Assembly (NCBI GenBank): GCA_003314535.1 | Contig: POSG01000002.1 | Location: forward strand, 1 to 64,000 | Direction of reading: 5' to 3' | Origin: Geobacter sp. | Lineage (GTDB): Bacteria > Desulfobacterota > Desulfuromonadia > Geobacterales > Geobacteraceae | DNA: 64,000 bases | Shown: positions 45,491 to 53,950 of the stretch, piece after piece | Position numbering within the stretch: position 1 is the stretch's first letter | Layout of the letters: the number at the start of each line of letters is the position of its first letter | Position numbers and translations under genes: made by a program | Notes under the pieces: model-generated | Database searches by the model: none | What the model was told of the DNA's origin: nothing | What the model saw: the letters and a program-made list of their open reading frames with translations, nothing else

Positions 45491-46594
45491 TCAGATCTTT
45501 CTCGTGGAAGGAAGCGTTCGGAACAGGCAGAAGGCCGCCAATATGCCGGCAGATGCAAGCGCCAGGGGCCCCCTGGTGTCTTTTTTACGTTTTTCCAGCT
45601 TTACTAGGAGCCGATTTTTCTCCATTTCGTTGATCTTGTTGTAAACTGCAGTGATCTGCTTTACGTCAAAGGTGCGGGGCATGTAAAGTATATGGCCGGA
45701 GGAAGATCCTCCGCCTGGTCCCTCAAGAGCCTGCCGCACTTCGGTTGTGACATCGCCGCCCACAACGACGAGATAGAGCTTTATGCCCAGCTGTTTCACC
45801 AGGCCTATCACGTTGACAAAATTAAGGAGCCCTTTCTCGGCATCCTCAGGTTTTTTGTTGGCTTCTATCCGGCCATCCGTAAACAGAACGATCGCCATGC
45901 CCTTGCCGAAATCCGTGTTTTTCAACCTGGCCGGAATATTCGAGACGGAATCGCTTTGTCCCATCAGTGAGTAGCGCAGGTCGTTTATCTGCTCATAGGA
46001 TGGCTGGCTTTCCTCGGGAAGGAGCATGAAGAAGACGCACACCGCGAGCCAGGCAGCATATGATGCGTTCGTCTCACCTCCCACGGTGAGCTCTCTGAAC
46101 ACTGTTGAATCATTTTTCCTGCTCAGAAGTTCAAGTTTTTTCTTTAGAATTTCCTTGTCGAAAGTGGGCGGGGCTATCAACTGTGCGATATTGGAAAAAG
46201 CGATCAGGCCGATAAGATCGTCTTTCTTGCGCATGTCTATGAATGCGCTCACTCCCTTGAGAGCAACATCGCCCAGTGTAACGCTGCCGGTCTCGTCGCC
46301 GGGCCTTCCCATGGAGCCGGAGAGATCCTGGACGAGCATTATCCATTTGGATTCGGGGTATGTCTTGTGCCAGTAGCTTGAATATTGGACATTGGCTACG
46401 GCAAGGACCATCAGGACCATGGCGGTTCCGGCCAGCAGATCTGCGCCACAGGTCTTTATCGGCCCGGCCTGCAGATCAGTTCCAAGAGCAGAAACCCAGG
46501 AAAAACCGGTTCTCGTGGCATGCTTTCTGCCGGCAATTATCACCGCAGGGACAAGAAGCAGGAGCAGAAGCGCCAAGGGGTACTGGATGCTCAT
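45491..46594 (-). CDS. Membrane-anchored VWA protein (BatA-like)
   Basis: The 367-residue protein has an N-terminal helix (4-21), a second helix (about 51-69), a VWA domain with MIDAS D90-L-S-G-S94 (VQDLSGSMGRP), a Thr/Asp-containing FTDGRIE segment and a C-terminal helix (about 345-360). It starts inside the end of the preceding gene (four-base overlap, ATGA), so translation is coupled. With the BatB-like protein at 43704 it forms a VWA pair. Confidence 0.87.
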   Translation of the reverse strand: MSIQYPLALLLLLLVPAVIIAGRKHATRTGFSWVSALGTDLQAGPIKTCGADLLAGTAMVLMVLAVANVQYSSYWHKTYPESKWIMLVQDLSGSMGRPGDETGSVTLGDVALKGVSAFIDMRKKDDLIGLIAFSNIAQLIAPPTFDKEILKKKLELLSRKNDSTVFRELTVGGETNASYAAWLAVCVFFMLLPEESQPSYEQINDLRYSLMGQSDSVSNIPARLKNTDFGKGMAIVLFTDGRIEANKKPEDAEKGLLNFVNVIGLVKQLGIKLYLVVVGGDVTTEVRQALEGPGGGSSSGHILYMPRTFDVKQITAVYNKINEMEKNRLLVKLEKRKKDTRGPLALASAGILAAFCLFRTLPSTRKI

Positions 46595-48192
46595 GAGTGT
46601 TTACCCTTCGCCGCATTGTTTCTGGCGGCCAGATCGACTATCTTCAGGGTTTCAAGTTGCAGTTGCTCAATGCCCTGGAAGTGCTCAGATTCAAGGGCAA
46701 CGCTGTTGTCGATGACAGCGAGAATAGTGCCAAGGGAGTCAATGCATTCTTCAGGAACGTGCTCCCTGAAGGTTTCAAGAAACTGTTTTCCGCTTCCACC
46801 CTGGTATTTTGAATCAATACCGTAGCGCACCACCAGATACTCGCGCAACAGGGCGCCGGTTTCACCGAGGTAACTCCAGTGGGGGGGCTGCGGAGCGGTC
46901 TCAAGCAATACACGGAGATGCTCCGCAATTTGGTTGTAGTCCTTGCGTTTCTTTCTGACTTTCCGCTCGCCGGCAGCCTTGTGCCGCAGGAGAAAAAGCC
47001 AGAAAACGCACGGAACAAGCGCGCCAAAACAGATGATGGCCAGCCACAGGTAAAGTTGGGACTGCCTGTGCAGTGCGGGCAAGTTGAAATTGTGGGGTAC
47101 CGGATCTGTAGGAACGATCAGCCGGTATTCGGTTTTCTCCGAAGGTATTATGGAGGAAACCTTGAACAAAACCGGTTCGGTTTCAATGGTTCGCACGTTG
47201 CTTGCGGCGTTGTTGGAGCAGGACGGGCAAGAGTAGCTTATCTTGATCGGGGGAATCGTGTATTGCCCCGGCGAAAAGAATCTCAAATGGCCTGTGATTA
47301 CTACAGGGCTCTTGGTGACGGCTTTTACATAGTCATAGGGGTCGAAGATGCAGTCGAAGAGTTCCTTCTGAAGTTCAGGAGGCCGCAGGTTCAAGGTTGA
47401 AATCGAGCTCGGATCAATGATTGCCCGGTCGGTGAAGGTAATGGTGAGCGTGAAAGGAATGCTGTCGCCGATATTTCCCCCGTTCATGAAAACGGACAGC
47501 CTGGCACTGATTGACGGCTTGATTTCCACCAGGTACGGCGTGACCCTGAGCACTCTGATATCTTCGGCCAGCAGGTTCAGCGCCCTGAAATACGATGTTG
47601 TCGTTATGTCGACCGTATAGCGGTTTTCTTTTTCGTCATTTTCATCGCGTACCACATGGGCAGCTTTGAGCAGCGACTCTCGCTGCTCCCTGGGGGTTCC
47701 TGTCTTCCACTCCATCTCGAAGGTGTCGAAATAGGCGAAAGTCTTGCCGTTGAGGACCAGAGTGGGGTGGACGTACTTTACCGTTCCATCCTGGCTCAGC
47801 TGCTTGATCAGGCGGTTCAGGTCTTCCGGCTTCAGACCATTGCGCATCCTGAAAAAACACGCATCTTCGGCAATATTGGGATCATAGAGGTAGTCGACGA
47901 GATGGCCATTGGACTTTATGAGTGACCGGGCTTTTTTCCGGACAAAGCCGTCATCAGCACCGGTGCCCGATTCAGCTTCATTCGCAGTGGAAGTGAAACG
48001 CTGACTGAAGACTACGGTGAGCCAGCGGTTGCTGATTTTCGGTACGACTCTCGTCCCGTCACGGTAAAACCATACGGAGTCCAAGGTAAAGGCTGCGGCC
48101 CTGGCCTCCGCTTCAGGGGGGGAATACGCATGTGCCGCGGCAAGAATGAGAAGCCACAAGACGGCGAAGAATTTGTTGAAGAAGTGATTCAT
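46591..48192 (-). CDS. Large envelope protein of the MoxR/VWA cluster (BatD-like position)
   Basis: A 533-residue protein with a signal peptide (1-30, ending AEARA), a long extracytoplasmic beta-rich region (about 30-400), one transmembrane helix (about 405-425, LYLWLAIICFGALVPCVFWLF) and a cytoplasmic basic/helical tail. The region around 235-355 (SIPFTLTITFTDRAII, PGQYTIPPIKISY) resembles the Ig-like strands of BatD/oxygen-tolerance proteins, and the cytoplasmic part resembles DUF4381. The N-terminal 200 residues are unfamiliar and make it longer than a simple DUF4381 protein. It probably spans the membrane to link the VWA parts with the ATPase. Confidence 0.75.
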   Translation of the reverse strand: MNHFFNKFFAVLWLLILAAAHAYSPPEAEARAAAFTLDSVWFYRDGTRVVPKISNRWLTVVFSQRFTSTANEAESGTGADDGFVRKKARSLIKSNGHLVDYLYDPNIAEDACFFRMRNGLKPEDLNRLIKQLSQDGTVKYVHPTLVLNGKTFAYFDTFEMEWKTGTPREQRESLLKAAHVVRDENDEKENRYTVDITTTSYFRALNLLAEDIRVLRVTPYLVEIKPSISARLSVFMNGGNIGDSIPFTLTITFTDRAIIDPSSISTLNLRPPELQKELFDCIFDPYDYVKAVTKSPVVITGHLRFFSPGQYTIPPIKISYSCPSCSNNAASNVRTIETEPVLFKVSSIIPSEKTEYRLIVPTDPVPHNFNLPALHRQSQLYLWLAIICFGALVPCVFWLFLLRHKAAGERKVRKKRKDYNQIAEHLRVLLETAPQPPHWSYLGETGALLREYLVVRYGIDSKYQGGSGKQFLETFREHVPEECIDSLGTILAVIDNSVALESEHFQGIEQLQLETLKIVDLAARNNAAKGKHS

Positions 48193-48217
48193 GGCATACT
48201 CTTTCTGAAGAGAATCA

Positions 48218-49093
48218 TTAGATTGTACGCGGTTTTTTCATGAACGCGTTGATTTCACGCGCAAAATCATCTGCCGGGCTGATGGTCAGAAGATCGATGC
48301 CCGCGCGGGACAACCGGTTCCTGGTTGCCGCGCGCATGCGGCTCATAGATTCGTTATAAGCCTTCCATTTGCCGAGATCGAGCGCTACCGTTTCACCGCT
48401 TTCATAATCATAGAGCGGCAGGATACCTTTTGCCCCCGGAGGAAGTTCGATCTCGCATTCCTCAAGCACCTGTATAGCCTTGACCTCATGCTTGTTGGTT
48501 CCATGTGCCGTGTGGTGAAAGCTGTAGCTGAAATCAAGAGGATACATGAAATCGGACAGGATGAAGGTCAGGCTTTCCGGGACCTCGTTTATGAGCTCGT
48601 TCAATGCGACGCCAAGGTTTGTGGCGCCACACGAAACAGGTTCGGCCCGAGCAATTGCATACAGAATCTCCATGAAATGGGACCTGCCCATGCGTGGCGG
48701 AATATACTCGACGATATCGTCGGCAAAAAGGATCAGGCCGCAACCGTCATTGCTCATTATAGCGCTGTATGCCAGTGACACTGCAATCTGGGCCTGGAGC
48801 ATGTCCTTCCGGCCGAAATTCACCGACCTGCTGATGTCATACAGGAGCATGACATTGAAATAGCTCTCTGCGAGGAACTCCCGCACGTAGAACTTGCCGG
48901 TTTTTGCCTTTGCCTTCCAGTCGATGTTCTTGAACGGATCGGCGGGCTCCATCTCCCGGAGCGCCCAGAACTCGTACCCCAGTCCCTTGAAAATACTTTC
49001 CCAGTCGCCGGGGAAGGGAGAGTGAACCCGGTGGTTTATGAATATTTTCAGCAATTCCTTTTTCGAGAGTAGACTTTTTTCGGTTTTTTTCAT
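48218..49093 (-). CDS. DUF58-domain protein
   Basis: The 291-residue protein shows the DUF58 signature: ALREMEPADPFKNIDWKAKA followed by FYVREFLAESYFNVMLLYDISRS, a degenerate VWA-like MIDAS (DISRS). DUF58 proteins are nearly always encoded beside MoxR ATPases, as here (5 bp after moxR). They are thought to act as VWA-type partners of the ATPase in the cytoplasm. Confidence 0.9.
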   Translation of the reverse strand: MKKTEKSLLSKKELLKIFINHRVHSPFPGDWESIFKGLGYEFWALREMEPADPFKNIDWKAKAKTGKFYVREFLAESYFNVMLLYDISRSVNFGRKDMLQAQIAVSLAYSAIMSNDGCGLILFADDIVEYIPPRMGRSHFMEILYAIARAEPVSCGATNLGVALNELINEVPESLTFILSDFMYPLDFSYSFHHTAHGTNKHEVKAIQVLEECEIELPPGAKGILPLYDYESGETVALDLGKWKAYNESMSRMRAATRNRLSRAGIDLLTISPADDFAREINAFMKKPRTI

Positions 49094-49098
49094 GGTTT

Positions 49099-50127
49099 TC
49101 AGTACGGTTTGACCATTTTCAGTATTTCCTGAACCAGCATGTCGGCGCTGATCTGTTGCGACAGCGCAGAACTGTTCAGAAGTATTCGGTGCCTGAGCAC
49201 GTGGACGGCGCAGGTTGTCACATCGTCAAAATTGACAAAGTCGCGGTGCTGGCCGAACGCAAACGCCTTTGCAAGAGCCAGCAACGATTCGGACGCCCGG
49301 GGCGAAGCTCCGAGCCTGATGTACTGATGAATATCGGCAGTCATATTCTGCCCGGCATATGTATCGCGTGGACGTGTGGCAATACAGATGTTCAATATGT
49401 AATTCATGACCATACTGCTCACCCGCACCTGATCATGAATGATCTGTTGGGTAGCCGTTATGTCGTCAAGAGAGAGAACAGTTTTCGTTTCCGCCTTGAC
49501 TTGATCGAAGTTGGTGTTTTTTCGCCGAATGAGCTCGAACTCCTCATTCTTCTCCGGATAGCCGACATCATATTTCACCATGAAACGGTCAACCTGGGCT
49601 TCGGCCAGCGGATAGGTGCCGATCTGTTCAATGGGGTTCTGCGTCGCAAGCACCATGAAGGGATGCGGGATATCGTAGTGCATGCATTCAACCGTCACTT
49701 CCTTTTCCTGCATGGCCTGCAGCAGTGCGGATTGAACTTTCGGCGAGGCCCGGTTTATTTCGTCGGCAAGGAATATATTGCAGAAAATGGGACCGAAATA
49801 AAATTCGAACTTCCTGTCCTTCTCATTCCATACCATCGTGCCCGTGATATCACCGGGCATCTTGTCGGGCGTGAACTGGAAACGCTTGAAATTTCCGCCT
49901 ATCACTTTGGCAAATGTTTCAACCGCAAGGCTTTTTGCCAGTCCGGGCACGCCCTCGAGCAGTATGTGGCCCCGGGAAAGAAGGGTGTGAATCATCAGAC
50001 TGATCATCTCTTCCTGTCCAATGACCACCTTGGCGATTTCAGCTTTTATCTGCTGAATCTTCTGTGCGTATTGGGCGAAAATCTCTGTGGTCTCGCCGCT
50101 GTCTGTCATACTGTCATGCATTTTCAT
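49099..50127 (-). CDS. moxR: MoxR-type AAA+ ATPase
   Basis: The 342-residue protein (342 from ATG 50127, 337 from ATG at codon 6) has Walker A G59-VPGLAKS-66, Walker B with LADEINRASPK, and sensor segments (ATQNPIEQIGTYPLAEAQVDRFM, GASPRASESL). MoxR proteins act as chaperones that, with VWA proteins, help assemble or activate metal- or cofactor-containing enzymes. It begins the MoxR/VWA part of the locus, 42 bp after the ABC permease gene, so it is probably in the same transcript as the importer. Confidence 0.94.
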   Translation of the reverse strand: MKMHDSMTDSGETTEIFAQYAQKIQQIKAEIAKVVIGQEEMISLMIHTLLSRGHILLEGVPGLAKSLAVETFAKVIGGNFKRFQFTPDKMPGDITGTMVWNEKDRKFEFYFGPIFCNIFLADEINRASPKVQSALLQAMQEKEVTVECMHYDIPHPFMVLATQNPIEQIGTYPLAEAQVDRFMVKYDVGYPEKNEEFELIRRKNTNFDQVKAETKTVLSLDDITATQQIIHDQVRVSSMVMNYILNICIATRPRDTYAGQNMTADIHQYIRLGASPRASESLLALAKAFAFGQHRDFVNFDDVTTCAVHVLRHRILLNSSALSQQISADMLVQEILKMVKPY

Positions 50128-50169
50128 ACCTTTTATTATAGCAGGAGATATTGTTGTTACGGGTTGACA

Positions 50170-51198
50170 TCACATATATTCGAACTGTTTTCGGTGTTTT
50201 ATAATCAGATAGAGAAAAAACGGTCCTCCGAGCATTGAAGTTATTATCCCCACCTTCAGATCAACCTCCACGATAAGCCGTACGAAAAGGTCGGCATAGA
50301 CGATAAACACTGCCGCCAGCAACCCGGAAAAAACCATGAGCTTCCTGTTGTCCGGTCCGACAAGGCTGCGCATGATGTGGGGCGCGACCAGCCCGACAAA
50401 ACCGATAACACCGGATACGGCGATGGCGCCTCCGGTTTCGATCGAGGAGAAAAGCAGCAGTCCGTTGCGGGCACGCTTTGTGTTTACCCCGAGGTTTGCC
50501 GCGGTTTCTTCTCCGAGCATCAGGAGGTTCAGGTCCCTGGCGAAAAACAGGGCTCCCAGAAACGCTGTCATGGTAGTCGGGAAGACGATGCCGACATGCT
50601 CCCAGGAGCGGTTGTTGAGGTCTCCCATGAGCCAGTTGACGATCACCCTCCCCACGTCGAATTCCCTTGTGCCGAGGGTGATGATGAAGGACGTCAGTGC
50701 GCCGAACACCAGGTTGAGGGCAATACCCGCAAGCAGAAGCGTTGAGATGGACGTCCGCCCTCCCGAGGTCGCAATGGCGAAAACCATGACAAGGGTGAGT
50801 ATGGAGAAAATGATGGCTGCACTTGGAAGCGCGACGATCGACCCCGAAGCCAAGCCGAGATAAATTGCCAGCACGGCGCCCAGCGCGGCGCCCGAATCGA
50901 TACCCATTACACCGGGGCTGGCCATGGGGTTCTTGAAGATACCTTGCATAATGGTGCCTGCTCCGCCGAGGGAAAAACCGACCAGAAGCGCGACCAGGAA
51001 GCGTGGAAGCCTGCCGTCCCAGACAATGGTGGCTTCAACGTCGTTGATGGCGCCGGCATGTAATCCCAGTTTCGAAAGGATGATCGTGAACACATGGGAA
51101 ACGGATATCGGCCATGAGCCTGATGACAGGGAAAGAAAACCTCCCGCCGCAACAAGGGCGAGTAAAACTGCGAGTATGAAAAAGTCTTTTTTGTTCAT
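50170..51198 (-). CDS. FecCD-family ABC importer permease (iron-chelate or corrinoid)
   Basis: The 342-residue membrane protein has about ten helices and the FecCD/BtuC hallmarks: WDGRLPRFLVALLVGFSLGGAGTIMQGIFKNPMASPGVMGIDSGAALG in the first third and VIGFVGLVAPHIMRSLVGPDNR near the end. The family imports siderophores, heme or vitamin B12. It sits between the binding protein and MoxR. Substrate cannot be read from the permease itself; the B12-dependent enzyme encoded just upstream argues for a corrinoid. Confidence 0.93.
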   Translation of the reverse strand: MNKKDFFILAVLLALVAAGGFLSLSSGSWPISVSHVFTIILSKLGLHAGAINDVEATIVWDGRLPRFLVALLVGFSLGGAGTIMQGIFKNPMASPGVMGIDSGAALGAVLAIYLGLASGSIVALPSAAIIFSILTLVMVFAIATSGGRTSISTLLLAGIALNLVFGALTSFIITLGTREFDVGRVIVNWLMGDLNNRSWEHVGIVFPTTMTAFLGALFFARDLNLLMLGEETAANLGVNTKRARNGLLLFSSIETGGAIAVSGVIGFVGLVAPHIMRSLVGPDNRKLMVFSGLLAAVFIVYADLFVRLIVEVDLKVGIITSMLGGPFFLYLIIKHRKQFEYM

Positions 51199-51214
51199 GA
51201 TGAATATTGATGGA

Positions 51215-52246
51215 TCAGCGGGGTTGACGGTAAATGATGCCCGCGAGCAGATCAGCGCTCAGGAGCATATACTGTGATGCAACCCTAAGGTACACACCGG
51301 GAACATAATAAACGGAGCCGCCTTTGACGGCACGGGCGTGGGACAGCACCCGGTTCGACATGAGCAGCTCTTTCAGCTTGCTGCGGTCGGGAACGATGAT
51401 CACATCCGGATTCCACTTGAGCAGGGTTTCATAGTCTATCTGCGACCAGGATTTTATTCCCTGTTCCGCCCCGACGTTGACCGCGCCGATTATGTTGCAG
51501 ATCGAGTTGAAATTGGACGATATGCCGGGGACATAGCCGCCTTCGTCATAGTAAAGAACGCGGACCGGGCGGTTTCTCCGGGGGAGCTTTTTCCTCAGTG
51601 CGCTGATTTTCGTGTCAATGAGCTTGACCATGGCTTGCGCATTGCTTTCTTCGCCGATAATGCCGCCAATGAGCAGAATCTGCTCTTTCAGGGAATCGAT
51701 GGAACCGAAATAGCCGAGATCGAAGCTTGGGATCTTTGCCTGCTTGAGCTTTTCCTTGAAATCTGAGCCCGAATAAAACACGGTGAAAACCAGGTCGGGC
51801 CGATACCCGATGACCAGTTCCGTCTCTTTTGATTTGAAAATCGGCCCTCGCTTGAGCACCTGGTCGGCGATGAAACTGGAGTCCTGATCGGCAGTGAATT
51901 CGTTGAAGGCCACCAGTCTTTCGCGCGGGCAGATTGCCCACAGGATCTCGGCAACGCCCACAGCATGGGGAATAATCCTCAGCGGCTTCTTTTTAATCAC
52001 AAAGGTTTTCGCTTCCTGTCGGAAAGTATCCGTCTTGAAATCATATACTTTGAAGTTATAGCGTATTTCCCGGGGCCATGGGCCGTCTGCTTGAGCCTTG
52101 CCCCTGACAAAGCTCAACTCATTCTTCAACTTTGCCATGTCAAGGGGCGGAAGAGGTTTCCGATCGTTGCCCGCTCCCGGAGACGGCTTGGCTGCTAAGA
52201 GACTGCATGCCAGGAAAACTGACGTGAATATCAGAAATCTGAGCAT
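51215..52246 (-). CDS. Periplasmic binding protein of class III importer (BtuF/FepB-like)
   Basis: The start at ATG 52246 gives a normal signal peptide (MLRFLIFTSVFLACSLLAAKPSPGAG); a longer frame would overlap the ATPase gene. The mature protein has two lobes linked by a long helix: an N-lobe with GVAEILWAICPRERLVAFN and YRPDLVFTVFYSGSDF, and a C-lobe with WSQIDYETLLKWNPDVIIVPD. These are typical of class III binding proteins for siderophores or cobalamin. It captures the ligand for the FecCD permease, 16 bp downstream. Confidence 0.9.
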   Translation of the reverse strand: MLRFLIFTSVFLACSLLAAKPSPGAGNDRKPLPPLDMAKLKNELSFVRGKAQADGPWPREIRYNFKVYDFKTDTFRQEAKTFVIKKKPLRIIPHAVGVAEILWAICPRERLVAFNEFTADQDSSFIADQVLKRGPIFKSKETELVIGYRPDLVFTVFYSGSDFKEKLKQAKIPSFDLGYFGSIDSLKEQILLIGGIIGEESNAQAMVKLIDTKISALRKKLPRRNRPVRVLYYDEGGYVPGISSNFNSICNIIGAVNVGAEQGIKSWSQIDYETLLKWNPDVIIVPDRSKLKELLMSNRVLSHARAVKGGSVYYVPGVYLRVASQYMLLSADLLAGIIYRQPR

Positions 52247-52265
52247 GGCGCCAGTCGGAATGAGC

Positions 52266-53027
52266 TTATTTGTAAAAATCGAGGAACGTGGTGTCATCGT
52301 GTTTGTATTCCCTTACGTTCACCTGGAAAACCTGTTTGATGTTCTCCCCGGAAAATGCGCCCTCCGGGGTGCCGGAATAGAAGAGCCTCCCGTTGCACAG
52401 GATTGAAATTGTATCACAAAACCTTCTCGCCAGATTCAGGTCGTGAATTGTCACCAGTATGGTTTTGCTCTGCTCCCTGAATTCTTGAAGAATCTTGACT
52501 ATATCCAGAGTGTGCTTCACATCGAGCTCGGATGTCGGCTCATCGAGCAGTATCAGCGACGCCTCTGTCGCAATTGCCCTGGCGATTATCGCCAGCTGTC
52601 CCTCTCCACCTGACAGCTCGTTGATGTTCCTGTCTTTCAATGCATAGATATTGGTCTGCTGCAATGCCCGCTCGATTATTCCCCGGTCCTTTTGCCGCAA
52701 GCCCTCGAACCGTGCAAGGTGGGGGTTCCGTCCCATGGACACGATGTCGAATACCGAAACCGGGAAACCGATGGTCGTGTTTTGCGGGACCAGAGTAACC
52801 AGCGTGCTCAGCTCTTTTCTCGGTATTTCACGGGTGTTTCTGCCATTTATCATGATGGCGCCGGACTGTGGTTCCCAGATCCTGCAGATATTTTTCAACA
52901 GGGTGGATTTTCCGGATCCGTTCGGGCCGATGATGCCGTGAATCCTGCCGGGCTCGAAACGCGCTGAAACGCCTTCCAGGATCTTCTTGTCATCTATGGA
53001 GAAATAAATGTTATCTACATCAAGCAT
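52266..53027 (-). CDS. ABC importer ATPase (FecE/BtuD type)
   Basis: The 253-residue ATPase has Walker A G34-PNGSGKST, the signature LSGGEGQLAI and Walker B ASLILLDEPTSELD. Motifs RNPHLARFEG and IYALKDRNINELSGG match the FecE family. It powers the FecCD-type importer; its stop lies 20 bases before the binding-protein start. The three importer genes form one unit with gaps under 25 bp. Confidence 0.93.
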   Translation of the reverse strand: MLDVDNIYFSIDDKKILEGVSARFEPGRIHGIIGPNGSGKSTLLKNICRIWEPQSGAIMINGRNTREIPRKELSTLVTLVPQNTTIGFPVSVFDIVSMGRNPHLARFEGLRQKDRGIIERALQQTNIYALKDRNINELSGGEGQLAIIARAIATEASLILLDEPTSELDVKHTLDIVKILQEFREQSKTILVTIHDLNLARRFCDTISILCNGRLFYSGTPEGAFSGENIKQVFQVNVREYKHDDTTFLDFYK

Positions 53028-53051
53028 AGGTAATCCTGGGGTGGCAGTTTC

Positions 53052-53834
53052 TCAAGAGCACAGTTTCAATTTGTAGGTTACTGGAAGAATGAATTTCGAT
53101 ACGACAACGCAGAAGAATCCGATATAGACCGTCACGCTAAGGATAAGCGATGTCAGACCCGGAGATAGTTCTGTGGTTATGCCCAATGCGGACCATATGA
53201 AAAGCTGCCCCAGCACCAGTTGGAAGTTCTGGGCAAGGGTATATATGACCCAGAAATTTTGTGAAAGTTTTATGTCGTCTCCCCTGCGGATCTTGATCTC
53301 GATGATCTTGAACCAGGTTCTGCCCTCCACTATCTGGGCCGATCCGTCGCATACATGATGCAGCAGGTAAATTGCCACCAGCAGATGGGACTTGAAAGAT
53401 AACCCTGCAAAAAAATACATGAATACGGGCGGGAAGCAGAGTAAAAGGAATACGGCGCCCAAGGCCTGTCCCGTTGCAACTCCCAGTTGTGCCTTGATTA
53501 GGCGGGAGATCTGGATTTTTATAGTATGCACCGCTTCCAGGTGGTCGATAAAACCTGAAATGCATGTGCTTGAGATCATGGTTATGCCAGGGTATGCGTA
53601 TTTCACGACGACACCGAGTATGGCGGCAACCTTGAGCTCCCGTTCCGCCATGGAAAACATGGTATAAAGGATGACGCCATCAAGGATATTTTTTCCGACC
53701 GTATAGCAGATATTGCCGATCTCACCATAACGGTAAAAGGGAACGGAGAACAATGCGGCAATATACAGTCTGATCTTCTGGGATAGGGGAGGAGTGGTGT
53801 AGCCAGAGAGAGCTGTAGGGCGATCATTGTCCAT
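53052..53834 (-). CDS. Unrecognised polytopic membrane protein
   Basis: A 260-residue protein with about six hydrophobic segments and charged loops. Notable are ILDGVILYTMFSMAERELKVAA and a central HTIKIQISRLIKAQLGV loop, and near the end FILPVTYKLKLC. No family is recognised. It begins the unit after the terminator behind the EutBC gene and ends 24 bp before the importer ATPase. That makes a role with the importer likely, for example as an additional transport or sensing component, but no function can be assigned. Confidence 0.7.
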   Translation of the reverse strand: MDNDRPTALSGYTTPPLSQKIRLYIAALFSVPFYRYGEIGNICYTVGKNILDGVILYTMFSMAERELKVAAILGVVVKYAYPGITMISSTCISGFIDHLEAVHTIKIQISRLIKAQLGVATGQALGAVFLLLCFPPVFMYFFAGLSFKSHLLVAIYLLHHVCDGSAQIVEGRTWFKIIEIKIRRGDDIKLSQNFWVIYTLAQNFQLVLGQLFIWSALGITTELSPGLTSLILSVTVYIGFFCVVVSKFILPVTYKLKLCS

Positions 53835-53904
53835 ACACGTAAGCTCGATTCATTGTGTGAGTAGAGTGCAATTTTGATCCGTCAGCCAGCCATGGATAAA
53901 AGAA

Positions 53905-53942
53905 AGCCCCAAAGAGGCGCCGCAAAATGCCTCTTTGGGGCT
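53905..53942 (-). terminator. Strong terminator after the EutBC gene
   Basis: A 14-bp perfect stem, AGCCCCAAAGAGGC with GCCTCTTTGGGGCT (53905-53918 and 53929-53942), ten-base loop, is followed on the minus strand by TTTCTTTT. It begins nine bases after the EutBC stop and should separate binding protein-barrel-EutBC from the downstream membrane protein, importer and MoxR genes, or attenuate read-through into them. Confidence 0.85.
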
Positions 53943-53950
53943 GAAACTGC

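Noticed and set aside
48218-50127. MoxR/DUF58 genes as methanol dehydrogenase maturation set
   Set aside because: No mxaF or PQQ genes nearby; the cluster composition points to a general MoxR/Bat type or a role with the neighbouring lyase.
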